Assembly (NCBI GenBank): GCA_002914805.1
Contig: JXTB01000779.1
Span: 66,707 to 130,706, forward strand
Direction of reading: 5' to 3'
DNA length: 64,000 nt
DNA from: Parasponia andersonii
Taxonomy: Eukaryota > Streptophyta > Magnoliopsida > Rosales > Cannabaceae
The translations under genes were made by a program, and so were the position numbers. The notes beneath the pieces were generated by a model, which worked only from the letters and a program-made list of their open reading frames with translations, did no database searches and was not told where the DNA came from. This document shows positions 25,501 through 38,439 of this stretch, piece by piece. Within the stretch, counting starts at the first letter, position 1, and each line of letters opens with the position of its first letter.

Positions 25501-28500
25501 CATATTAGATATTTACAGTACTTGCAAGATTAAACACAACTCCACTATCAGAATTTTCAACACAATAAGAAGCAATTATCAAGAGTGCGTACCAGCATAT
25601 TAAGAAACCATAAGGGTATTAAAAAGACAACAGAAATAAAGGTACCTTTCCTTCAAACAATTAGGGACTAGGACATGAAGGGTATTAAAAACGACAACAG
25701 AAATAAATGTACCTTTCCTTCAAACAATTAGGGACTAGGACATGAGGGTATAAAAAACGACACCAGAAATAAATGTACCTTTCCTTCAAACGATTAGGGA
25801 ATAGGACATCAAGCTCTTCAAGGATAGGCTTGTAGCATTGATCACGTTCTTTCTGTCCCTGTATTAGATATAATTGTAGAAGGAACAAGTAAGCTTTGAT
25901 TTGAAAAGAATAAATTAGAATCTAGCAAGCAATGAGAACTGATACAGTACTTCTGCCGCCCAATCTCTGACTATATTCCTTATAATACAACGAACCTGAG
26001 AAGACAACAAAATAAGAAAACAATCTTATTAGGGGAAAAAAAGAAGGAGAAAGGGATCGAGAGAAGAATAAAACAAAATTTTTAGTAGATGAAATGAAAC
26101 AACAGTTCCCAATAGCAAAATACTAATATTTAATGCGAACCACTCAGATGATATTATATTAATGTGAATCAACGTACAATTTACAACGAGGGGCATAATG
26201 TGCTCAAAAGAAATTACACACAGGAAAGGATCAATCCCTTGGGAAATTAAAAAACATTATATTCCCCTAGTCCTTGTCATTATCTAACCACAAAGCAACC
26301 CACAATCCAACTTATCCCAGAATGTCTCAAAAAATTCTTCCAACTCTTCAAAGATTCTTGTGTTTCTTTCCCACCAAATCGTCCAGAAAATCGCCAAGAT
26401 AGCCTAATTACACGGCTTCTTTCTCCTTTTGGACAAAAATTCTGACAGACACCCACCTAAATTCTGCCAAAATTCCTATCCATAACTTAACAGAGAAAGA
26501 ACATAAAACACATGATCTAATGTTTCGTTATTCCTCTTAACAATAAGCACCAAGGAGACAAGAATCAGTAATGTCTTTTTCTCTACATAATATTGGAATA
26601 TTCACCTTCATCGGAGTAAGTAACCAGCCGAACGCCTTATTTTTTGATGGACTACAGAACTTCCCTATGACAGAAAAACTTGAAACATCATGAATCCAGT
26701 CATCTGAAGTCAGAACAAGAGATGACTCCTGAGGTCTCCAACTTCAACATCCTATCTTCCAACTTTCACATAAGCTAACCAATTCCAACATCCTATCTTC
26801 CAACTTTCACATAGCTAACCAATTCCAACATCCTATCTTCCAACTTTCACATAAGCTAACCAATTCCAGTACAGTAAACAATTCTGAAATCTGATCCATC
26901 TCCCAATCATTAGGATTCCTCAATAAATGAAGATCCCATTCCAACGCAGCACCTACTCATTTCACCTGAGGTCGACATTCCCCATCAAAAACCACCAAAT
27001 GATCAACGTTAACTCCATCATAACCCTCCCATAAGAAATTCTTAATTAATCTTTCCATCTCTCCAGTACACCACATGGTATTCGAAAGAAAGACAAGAAA
27101 TAAGCGGACTGATGACAATACCAATTGAATAATAGCTAACGACCATCTTTAGAAAAAACATGCCTTATTCCACACAACCAACCTTTTTGATATTTTATTC
27201 AAAACCGAATCCCAATAAAATCCGACTGAAGAGGATTTCCACCCAGTGGTAATCCTAAATACTCAATGGGCCAAGAAGCCGCTTCACACCCAACAAGACA
27301 AGCCAATTGTGTAAAATGATTATCCAACGCATTAATCCCCAAAATAATGCATTTATATATTATTGTGTTTATGCATTCTATGTGGATTTGAATACTAAGA
27401 GATGAAGTAAAACAACAGAAGACAATATTATTAAAAACAAAAAATAAAATAAAATAAAAGAAGAGGAACAAGAAGAAAATGGAAAAATGAAAAAGTTCAA
27501 TGAAGCTCAAGTGGAAGGCATAATTTGGTTTTCTTTTAATGTCAATTGTTTTGTTAGTAGTGTTGGGGACAAAGACCAGATTATATCTAGTCTTCAGAAG
27601 ATACATTATTGGTTTCAAATATTTTATTTATTCCTTGTTTTAGTATTGTTTCCTTGTCTTCTTGTCTCCCTATTTTATGGCTGATTTTGTCTTTATGTTT
27701 TCTAGTTGGGTTGTCCTAATATATTCAGCTACACTTTGTACTATTCAATACAGAAAAATAAACTTTGTTGATAACTTAAATTTGGTATCAGTGCAGGTCA
27801 TTCTTCCTGCATTTTCTTTCAACCTTCATAGCTGAAATACAGTGCTCTATTTTCCTCTGTTTTGAGACCCAAAAGAGAGTATTTTTTTTCTAAGCATTTT
27901 TTTCTCTTTCTTCCAAAAAGTTGCCGCTAATTTCTTTTTCTGATATTAGTCCCATTCTTTTCCAGATTTTCTTTTTACTTCTAAAATATGACTGACCCAA
28001 AACAACCTGCCCAAACAATGACCAAACCCATTATTCATTTTGAAAATCCCACCCTTTAGATTACAACAGAAAAACTCAATGGAAAATTTTTTTGACATGG
28101 TCTCAATCAGTCCAATTATTTTTCAAAAGCAGAGGAAAAATGGGGATATCTTCGGGGCACCATCAAGGAACCACAAGAAATTGATCCATCTTATGATTCA
28201 TGGGAAGTAGAAAATTCCCAAATCATGACTTGGCTGACTAATTCAATGGAGCCAGCAATCAGAAAAACTTGCTTATACTACTCTACAGCCAAACAAGTTT
28301 GGGATAGTGTGACTCGATCATATTCAAAGAAGGGTAGCACAATAAGAATTTTCGAGCTCAAACAGAAGATTCACAACACAAAACAAAGCAGCTCCTCCGT
28401 GACAAAATACTTCAATATCTTACAAGAATTATGGCAGGAATTAGATCTCCATCAAAACTTTCAAATTAAAGATCCTGAAGACGCAAAACAACAAGCTAAA

Positions 28501-31500
28501 ATGATGAAACAAGATCGGGTATTTAAATTCTTGGCCGGTCATAATTCTAACTTTGATGAAGTGAGTGGTCGTGTTCATGGCAAAGAGTCTTTTTCCTCCT
28601 TGGAAGAGTGTTTTTCGTACGTTAATAATGAAGAAGATAAAAAGGCAATCCTCACAAGAACTACCTCAGCTGAACATTCGATTGATGTCTCAGCCCTGAA
28701 ATCTGAGTTTAAAAAATTCAATCCGTATGACGGTAGCAGCCAAAACAGAAACAAGAAGGGAGAAACAGATTCTCGATGGTGTGACTACTGTAATAAACCC
28801 AGACAGACAAAGCAAACATGTTGGAAGCTGAATGGAAAAACTTAAAATAGAGACAAAGGCACACATCCACGAGGGAGAATGGCGTACCAAGCTGGAACTG
28901 AAGCAAGAAGTGTTCAAAATATTGACAAACCTTTCACTAAAGACCAGCCAGATGCTCTCTACCATTTGCTAGGGCAATCAGGTCATTTAGGCCTTCAAAA
29001 CTCCCCAAACAAGGCTGTGAATACTGCTGGTCACTTTGCTCAGTTAGGAACAACACCTACTGTTCTTCTCAACAGCGTGTCTAAGCCTTGGATGATAGAG
29101 TCATATGCAACAGACCATACGATGGGTAATTCTTACAATTTTCTAACCTATGATCCATGTTCTGGCAAGGATAAGGCTAAGGTTGTTGATGGGTCGTTTG
29201 TTCCTATTCATGGAAAAGGTTCTATTTTCATAACCAATGACATGCCTCTCTCTCCTGTACTCCATGTCCCCAAAATATCTTGCAATTTGTTGTCAATTAG
29301 CAAAGTTACCAAAACACTACATTGTTCTGTAACATTCTTTCCTACTCATTGTGTGTTTCAGGATCTGACATCGGGGAAGAAGATTGACAGTGGTAAAGAG
29401 CGAAAAGGGTTATACCACCTTTAACCTAGGAAGGAGACAACTCAAGCTTACACAGCATGTAAGGATAGAGAAAAAATGATATGGCTCTTACATTTTCAAT
29501 ATAGTCACCTAAACCTTTAATCCCTTAAGATCTTATATCCTGATTTGTTTTACGGTTTAGATGTTTCCATCTTTCAATGTGAATTTTGTGAGCTTTCTAA
29601 GAGTCATCGTGTTCCATTTCCAATGATCAATACAATTTCATCTTTTCCTTTCACCATTGTCCATAGTGATGTTTGGAGTCCTTCTAGGATTCAATCTGTG
29701 TTTGGCTTTAGATGGTTTATCAGCTTTATTGATGATTGTACTCGCACAACTTGGATCTATTTACTTCGAAAAGAATCAGAAGTAGCCAATATTTTTCAGA
29801 CCTTTCATATGATAATTAAAAATCAATTTCAATCAAACATTCAAGTACTTAGATCTGACAACGCAAGGGGAATATTTTAATGAATATCTCGGAAAATACT
29901 TGGACAAAAATAGGATTTTACACCAGTCTTCTTGTGTTGATACTCCTCAACAAAATAAGGTAGCAGAAAGAAAGAACAAACACATACTTGAGGTGGCTAG
30001 GAGTTTATTCTTTACTAGGAATGTACCTAAATGTTTTTGGAGTGATGCTATTCTTACAGCCGCATATCTTATCAACAGAATGCCCTCAAAAACACTTAAC
30101 ATGAAAACACCACTTACATGTCTCCAATCTCACACCTCGAATACCAGTTTGTTCAATTCCCTTTGAAAATATTTGGGTAAGTTGCTTATGTTCATCTCTC
30201 ACCTAGGGAAAGATCCAAGCTTGATCCTAGGGCTCTAAAATGCATTTTTCTAGGCTACCCACCAAAATAAAAAAGGCTTCAGGTGTTTTCATCCACCTAC
30301 CCAGAAATACTATGTTACCATGGATGTAAAGTTCTTCAAAAACCTTGCCTACAATCCTACAGCCGATCTTCAGGGGGAGATTAGGGATAGAGAAGACCTA
30401 CTGTATGTTGATCCTGTGTTATTCCAGCAACTAGACACAGACACAAATCCAAAGACTCCTCAAGCAAAGCCACAAATTCATCAAGAAGAAACGGACACAG
30501 AAGTTGTCCAACACAAGAGTCCTCTAGTTTACTCAAGAAGAAGAACAACAAGAGGTACACAACTTGACTTTCTCTCACGCCAGATCTTCAACTCTAGAGT
30601 TAGAAACTGAGCAACCTAGGGTCCCCAAGTCAGGAATAGCACAAAATCCCTCTAATTCTTGGCCATTATTTGATACTGATTTGGATATTCCTATTGCTAT
30701 CAAAAAGGGAATTAGATCTTGTACTACTAAACATCCCATCTCCAATTTTATATCCTATCATCGATTTAACCCCTCATTTCAGGCTTTTACTTCTCAACTC
30801 TCCACGAAACAGATCTGCACTAATGTTGTAGAAGCATGGAATGATGAGAAGTGGAGAGGAGGAGATTAATGCTCTTCAAAAGAATGAAACTTGGGACGTA
30901 GTAGATCTGCCAAAAGGAAAGAGGATCGTAGGATGCAAATGGATCTTCACCGTGAAATACAAAGCTAATGGGTCAATTGAGAGGTATAAAGCAAGACTGG
31001 TAGCCAAGGGATTTACCCAGACCTACGAAATAGATTACCAAGAGACTTTTACCCCGGTCGCCAAGATGAACTTAATAAAAATTTTGTTCTCTCTTACTGT
31101 TAATTTCAATTGGCCTCTACGTCAATTTGATATGAAGAATGCATTTCTTCATGGCATTCTTGAAGAGGAAGTCTACATGGATCTACCCCCAGGATTTGAA
31201 GATTCAAGAAGAGAAAAAGTCTGTAGATTAAAGAAATCCTTGTATGGCCTAAAACAGTCACCAAGAGCTTGGTTTGAAAGATTTTCTCAATTTTTGAAGA
31301 AACATGGCTCTACACAGAGTCAAGGAGATCATACACTACTTTTCAAGCACTCTACACAAAAGAAGATCACCATACTTATTGTCTATGCTGACGATATTAT
31401 TGTGACTGGGAACGATGTTGAAGAAATAAAAGAAATGAAGACTTAACTGGAAAAAGAGTTTGAAATAAAAGACTTGGAAATCTCAGGTACTTTCTGGTAA

Positions 31501-34500
31501 TGGAAGCGGCAAAAACCTCTAACCACATGTTTGCCTCCCAAAGAAAATATGTTCTTGACTTGCTTAAAGAAGCAGGAACTTTAGGAAGCGAACCAGCAGC
31601 TACCCCAATAGATCCGAATCATAGCTTGGGACTTAATAAAGAAAGAAATCTTGTTGACAAAGGAAAATACCAGAGACTTGTTGGGAAGCTAATCTACCTC
31701 TCTCATACACGACCAAACATAGCATATTCGATGGGAGTAGTCAGCCAATTTATGCACCCACCAATGGAATGTCATATGGAAGCTATCCAAAGAATTTTGA
31801 GATATCTAAAAGCTACACCGAGAAAGGGGTTGTTCAAGAAAAATGATCACTTCTTGGTGGAAGTTTACACTGATGCAAACTGGGTTGGTTCAGTTACAGA
31901 TTAAAAATTTACATTAGGCTATTGTACCTTTGTAGGAGGAAACCTAGTTACCTAAAAGAGCAAGAAACAAAATGTGATGGCTAGATCTAGTGCAGAAGCC
32001 GAGTACAGGGCTATGGCTCAAGGGATATGTGAGGTTCCATGAATTTAAATGCTTCTAAAGGAACTTAAACTAGAACTAGCCTTACCAATGAAAGTATTTT
32101 GTGACAATAAGGCCGCAATTAGTATTGCTCAAAATCCCGTTCAACATGACTGTACCAAACATGTTGAAGTGGACCGACACTTCATTAAAGAAAAAATTGA
32201 AATTGGTCAAATCACAACCCCTTTCGCGACAAGTCATCAACAGATAGTTAATGTTCTCACCAAAGGAGTTCCAGTTGCTACCTTTGAAAATTTGGTATGC
32301 AAGCTGGGAATGTGCGACATCTACTCACCAGTTTGAGGGGAAGTGTTGGTAGTGTTCGGAACAAAGACCAGATTATATCTGGTTTTCAGGAGACACTTTA
32401 TTGGTTTCAAATATTTTATTTATTCTTTGTTTTAGTATTGTTTCCTTGTCTTATTGTCTCACTATTTTATGGTTGATTTTGTCTTTATGTTTTCTAATTG
32501 GGTTATCCTATTTATACTTAGCTACACCTTGTACCATTCAATACAGAAAAATATATTTGTTGATAACCTTAATATGTTTGTGATTGAGGTATCTTTGACT
32601 ATTTGTTACCTAGATCTTTCTAAAAGTTAATTAGTAATAAGCCAAGTGTAATACAATTTAGGCATTCACTCCATACCCATATCAGAATATCCAAAACCGT
32701 TGTATCATACGGCAACTCTTGCCCTTTCATCCAGCATATGAGTTTCAAGCGATTCAGCACATTTCGACACAATCTGCTAATAAGTTTTGACCATTATGAA
32801 TAGAAGTAAAAGCTCCTTAACTAAAGCCAAAACTTCAAGCAATAACAAGCACTTTCCTTTTGATCTGAAAAACTTTTAGTGCCAGCCAAATCATCTTTTA
32901 TTTCCTCAACTGGCCTTAATACTATGATTGTAGCTGAAAACAAAATTATTCCAACACTGCCTCATTTGAATTCAAACTTGTAACTTGGCATTGGTGCAAA
33001 TAGCTAGAAAGTATAATGAGCATGAGAAACTGTCATACTTATATGCACAACAAAGATTTAGTCCAGAAAGAATTCACAATGTCTATTGAAAAACTGACAA
33101 TATAGCAAAATATCATAGAACAATAGAAGTGGATATACCTTGTCAACATCAACTAAAGGGACATCAAACTGAATCGATGGGTCCAACCACTCATGATTTG
33201 AGAAAGATGCCTGAATTTTTGAAGCAAGATAAAATTTTCAACATAAAATATTATTAATCGAATATACATAAACAAAAGTACTTGTGTTATTCTTGAAAGT
33301 GAGAGAGAGGAAGAGAGAGCAATTGTTCTTTTTTTTGTTAAGGAAAATCACATTTTAAAACACAAATATAAAATGGGTTTTGTTACTTTTAGCAACTACA
33401 AAGGAATAACATAGCTAAAAAGTTCTTTGAATTCCTAAAGTTACTGATAAAAAGTAGAGTAAGATTTCTGGGAAAAAAAAATATAATCATTTTAAATTTT
33501 GAAGACTTTGAAGGACTCGGATGTTATCCAATGTTCTCCTTGTCGGAAGAATGTGAAAAAATAATTTATCATATACAGATTATAAATATTGGAGGACCAA
33601 ATTCCTAGAAATTTAATTGGGAAGACAAAAAATGTATGCACCTCCAATCTACAAGAAATGATTTTGATGATTATTACAGATCAATGGAATATATAACAGA
33701 GTGAATAGGCCACGAGATGCAACGCGAAAGGTCACCAAAACACATACATTTCCATTTGAATCAATGGCATCATTTCCGCAGCAAGTTCCCATCTCTTTGT
33801 CATACTCCAAGCCAAGATTGCATCCATTACAGGATGCATTCTGACCTTCATTTTCCACCTCCTGTTGTTATCTACAGAGGTCAAATTTCTAAATGAAAAA
33901 GACATAAAATGAAAAATGTACGAACCATAAATAAAATTTCTAATTCATTGAAAAAGCTCATGTGGAGATGACTATTGCATGAACCTTATTGGCAACAACT
34001 CCTTTTGGGGAGTTGCATAAATTGCTGCCTTCCTCGCAAAAGGCTTCATTTGATTTAGGGAAACAATTTCTTCCACTAGTGGAAGTAGAATGACTACAAT
34101 TAACATCCCTCGTTTCAGAGGAGCAATGATTATTGGGTGCATCTTCAAGAGAAAGGTTTTCACAAATATCTATGTCCTGGCTCATATCAAGTGGGGGTTC
34201 AAATGCCTGTCATATAGTCGATTTTTGCAAGACAAAAAGGAAAACGGTCAGTATATTTTCTTAAAGATACCATTTTGAGGACTTGTTCAGAGATGAAGTG
34301 CTTCGGCAACAAAATATTATCAAGCAGCACACATTTCTAAGAGGAAAAAAAAACGTTATAAAAAGTGACTTCAAACTAACCTGAAGCATGCTAAATATGA
34401 AATACGAATTTACAGAAATACACCTGCACATAAAGGTGGCGCAATCAATTAGAACTTGAAAAGTACTTTTTGCGGATGTCAAATTTGCATAAAAACACAC

Positions 34501-37500
34501 TTGTCCCAGAATAAACAAAATCATAAAGCTGGTAAGTTATATTCTCATATTTTGGTGGCCTCCAACTTAATAAACATTAATAACAATGGGAACATACTAT
34601 GCATCACATGTCAAGTTCTATACTCACAAGGATGCCTAAGTGATACATTCCAGCAAAAATCAAGACAATGGAATTTAAGTAAACAATAAGTATAGAGAAA
34701 CATTGCTAAATAATTAAGAAAACTTTTAAGAAATGTTTATCCACTTCAACATGCTTGGTACAATCATGTTGGTAGAAATTGATTAGGCAGATTTGTAGAA
34801 CTTTCTTTTATTTGTTTTACCGATTTTCCTGATCTTCAAGAACTATATCTCTGTTCTCTTGATTCACTTTGGTCTCTCTAATCTGTCTAAATCCTTTTCT
34901 TTCTATCTCTCTCTCTTCTTCTCTTTTCTCTTCTCCTTGGGTACTATATCACTACAGTTGGAACAAAAAGATCCTAAAAATTGATATTGTGACAATAAAG
35001 CTTTTATCTCCATTGCCCAAAAGCCACTTCTGCATGGTAGGACAAAGCATGTCGAAGTCAATAGATACTTCATTAAAAATTAAAAAATAAAAATAAAATG
35101 GAAAAATGGTACCATATATACTACTTATGTCACAACAAAACAACAATTGGTTGATGTATTGACAAAAGGAACAGGCGGCCCTACGTTTCAACCTACTAAT
35201 TGGCAAGTTGGGATTGCACGACATACACTACTTTCCAATTTGAGGGAGGAGTGTTGGCGACTTGGATCAAATTGAATTGGCAAATCAGTGGAATACTCTA
35301 TTGTTTGTTTTCCTGATTTCCCTCTGATGTACACCTAGCTTCTTTTGCCATTAATGGGATCTAATTGTATATGTAATTTATTAATTAGACTAGTAAACTA
35401 TTTTACAGTTTCTTAGCCTAGGACCTTCTATTTATGTACAAATCCTTACACAGAAAATATACAAACCACTTCAAATACATTTAGCCCATTATTTGTTTAA
35501 CGATGGTAGAATCCTTTTCTTTAGCATGCCCAATCATCTTTCTCATAACCCAGTCCTGAAACACACACAGTGAATTGGAAAGAAAAGTTACACTACATTC
35601 AAGATCTCTTGTAATTCGGTGAATTGACAAAAGGTTAACTAATAATTTAGGAACACATAAAACAGATTTGAGCGCAAGAGGTGCTAAGAGAATTGATCCT
35701 TGACTAGCCATAGCGACCAAAGTCCTATCGGCTACTTTAGAAACTAAAAGGGTAAGAAGAGTTTGTCATATTATCTGTTGCATCGAGGTCAATTACCCAA
35801 GTACCAAAAAACAATCTTTAGAGGAGGCCTTCGACTTATCCATTGAGGTAAGTAGACTACAAAGTTGTTTATCTCTTTTTTGAGTCCATTGATTTCAGTC
35901 TTCCCAGCTCATTTTTGTCGTAAGAGGTATCATCAAAATTGACGATTGTGATTCCAATTGTTTCTACCAAAGGTTTGATGTTTCCCACAAAGTTTCTAAC
36001 AATATTCTTTGGTGTGTCTCGGATTCTTGTAGTAATTACACCAAAGATTGTCTTTATTGCTAGGAGGCTTCGGCTGATCACTTCCCAACTTGAGTAGTGA
36101 CTTTACCAGTTGAATGGTGTAAGCTCATGTTCAGCTTCATGATGGCAAGAGAGGAACCCTCGTTGATAGGAGAATTGACCATTACCATTCTGATACTCCT
36201 CCCATATGTTTCATGTATGCTAGGAGAGGTAAAACAGTAAATCAAGTAAAGGAGAGAGGCTGACTTTTGAGTGGTGGGCATTTTCGTCCTTTCAAGGTAA
36301 TTTTGTTAGTAAGCTAGCAGGGGATCAAAAGGATAGTATATACTGGTTAGAGAGTCTTTAGGGGAACTTACGGATTTTCTAGAGTGGTTTTCGGGTGGAT
36401 CTACTGCTCTAGGAGGGTTCTGAACTCTGGGATTCATCGGGTTTTCCTGAATTCTCTTTGTATCCTCCTTGTGAATATTGAATAAGAGCATAGTCAATCT
36501 TCCTATGCAAATTCTAGTGCTTGGTTGTGTGTGTGTTGTTTTGTGCTTGATTTTCTCTTGCAGGACCCATCATATTCCTTCCTTCTTCAACCCTTATGAT
36601 CAAAAAGGCTTCATTCAATGATGGAAAATGTTATTTCCAAATGAGCGAAACCCTAACTTGATCATATTCCACGTTGGAACCAGCAAGCCACTGAAAAGTC
36701 CTTTTCTGAATTCAATATTTTTTTTGCATCATTGTAGTGTCTTCGTTGCACTTCATAAGTTTTCATAATAGTCTAATTCAATCAATGACAGATATATTAC
36801 CTTGCTGAGTGGCTAAAATATTACTATATATCCCATAGACATGGAAGGCATCTTTGTTCTTTGAAGTAGGTTTGTCGATTAGCCTTCCACATCTCCTCTG
36901 TCGTCATGTGAAACATGTATAACCCACATATTTCAGGTTGTGTGGAATTCCAAGGCCATCACATAATATTTTCATCCTCCTCATCCCAAGTAGTAAGCTT
37001 GGGATCGTCTATACTAGGCACGGGGCCTACTAGACCACTCAGCTTTCCTTTGCCCTTTAGAAACATCTTTACCTGTTGTGACCAAGCAAGGTAGTTGTCA
37101 ACATTGAGTATAAACAGCCTTGCCAGTTTTGATACTCGTCCGATGAATGTTGATTGACTAAGAAATTGGAATCTAGTTTGGCAGCACTACTGGCTCTTGT
37201 CACCGGTAAAATTGAAAGTCTTAGACATATTTGAATACCAGGGTTGGATAGGTATAAGAGCAAATTGAAAGAAAGTGAACGAGTTGTAATAGGGCACACA
37301 AACAATAGGCAATTGAGTTTTAGCACCTCTGCTGGGAATAAAGACTGTAATTTTTCTGCAATTAAGGTTGAACCTGCTAACAAAAACCCTAACAAGAAAA
37401 CCCTTAGAATAGAGCCTACAGCTCTGATATCATGTGGTGAAAATTTCAGTAAAATTCATTGTACAATCTCTACAATATTTATAAGAATCTCCCACAACCA

Positions 37501-38394
37501 AAGGGAAAAGGGAAACGAAACAAATCAGCCCTATCATCTAAAAGAGAGTAATCTGCCATCTTAAATTAGGAGCCCGATTGCACAAGACCATGAAATTAAA
37601 TACTATAAAATGGATAAAGAATTAAGGGAAATTACACTATACACCCCTGCCTTATCTGTAATGTACTGTGAAACCCCCTAAGCCAAAAATAATTACACTG
37701 ACCACCCTTAGGCTTAAAAAATATTACGAAGTTGATAAAATCTTCATTCTTTAGCTATACTATTCTTTTAATTTAAATGATTAATTGTTATGTTAATAGG
37801 AATAGTCAAAACTAACGAAAAAAATATATAGTGGTCAAATTTGCATAGTGAATGAGTGTTAGCGTAATTTTGAAATAAGTTTAAGGAGTGACAAGGTAAT
37901 ATTCCCAAGAATTAAAGAGCAAATCAAAGGAAACAAAGTTTACTTATTCTAGTGGTCGAACTAGTCAATGATTACAAAACTTAAAATAAAAAGAAAAACA
38001 TTGCAGTAATAGTTACCGTCTCAATTTTTGAAACTTCGACGGATAATGGAATAACAAAGCCTGCAGAATCATGCAACAAAAACACATAGGTAGCATAGCA
38101 TGAGTTCAATGTCAAAATAAAATCTTGTAACTAAGGAGACAAGAACAAATGCCCCATTATGTGTGTATTATGTTGTGAAAGACTAGCATGAAGACACGAA
38201 CTTTAGTCATGTCTCTCCAAAATCAATGAAACATACCATAATACTTCACTAAAAAAACATCACCTACCAACATATTTCCATTACAAATTTCACGATAGTC
38301 ACAAGTCATAACAATAGGGAGTTTGGACGATGGAGCCAATATATGATAAGGAGTGTAGCCAATAGGCTCCAAAAAATCCTTTTACCGATCAATT

Positions 38395-38439
<45 letters not shown>

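Larger units (their letters stand above)
27552..32567 (+). mobile_element. Nearly full-length, inactive Ty1/copia retrotransposon
   Basis: Two direct LTRs of 224 bases (27552-27775 and 32344-32567) flank gag and pol. They share long identical stretches with scattered differences, so the insertion is not very recent. The primer-binding site TGGTATCAGTGC (27783-27794) fits initiator-Met tRNA, and the polypurine tract GAGGGGAAG ends at 32343. Domain order is gag, protease, integrase, reverse transcriptase, RNase H, which defines copia. It sits in intron 7 of the methyltransferase gene, antisense to it. A possible 5-bp duplication TGTTT (27547-27551 and 32575-32579) would imply a slightly longer LTR and is uncertain. 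Confidence 0.9.

Noticed and set aside
28879..29424. The 181-codon copia frame considered as an intact gene
   Set aside because: It is a protease-region fragment with the catalytic D-S-G replaced, between disrupted gag and integrase parts.
38392..38439. TA/CA run considered as a structural or origin-like element
   Set aside because: A simple compound microsatellite in an intron explains it fully.
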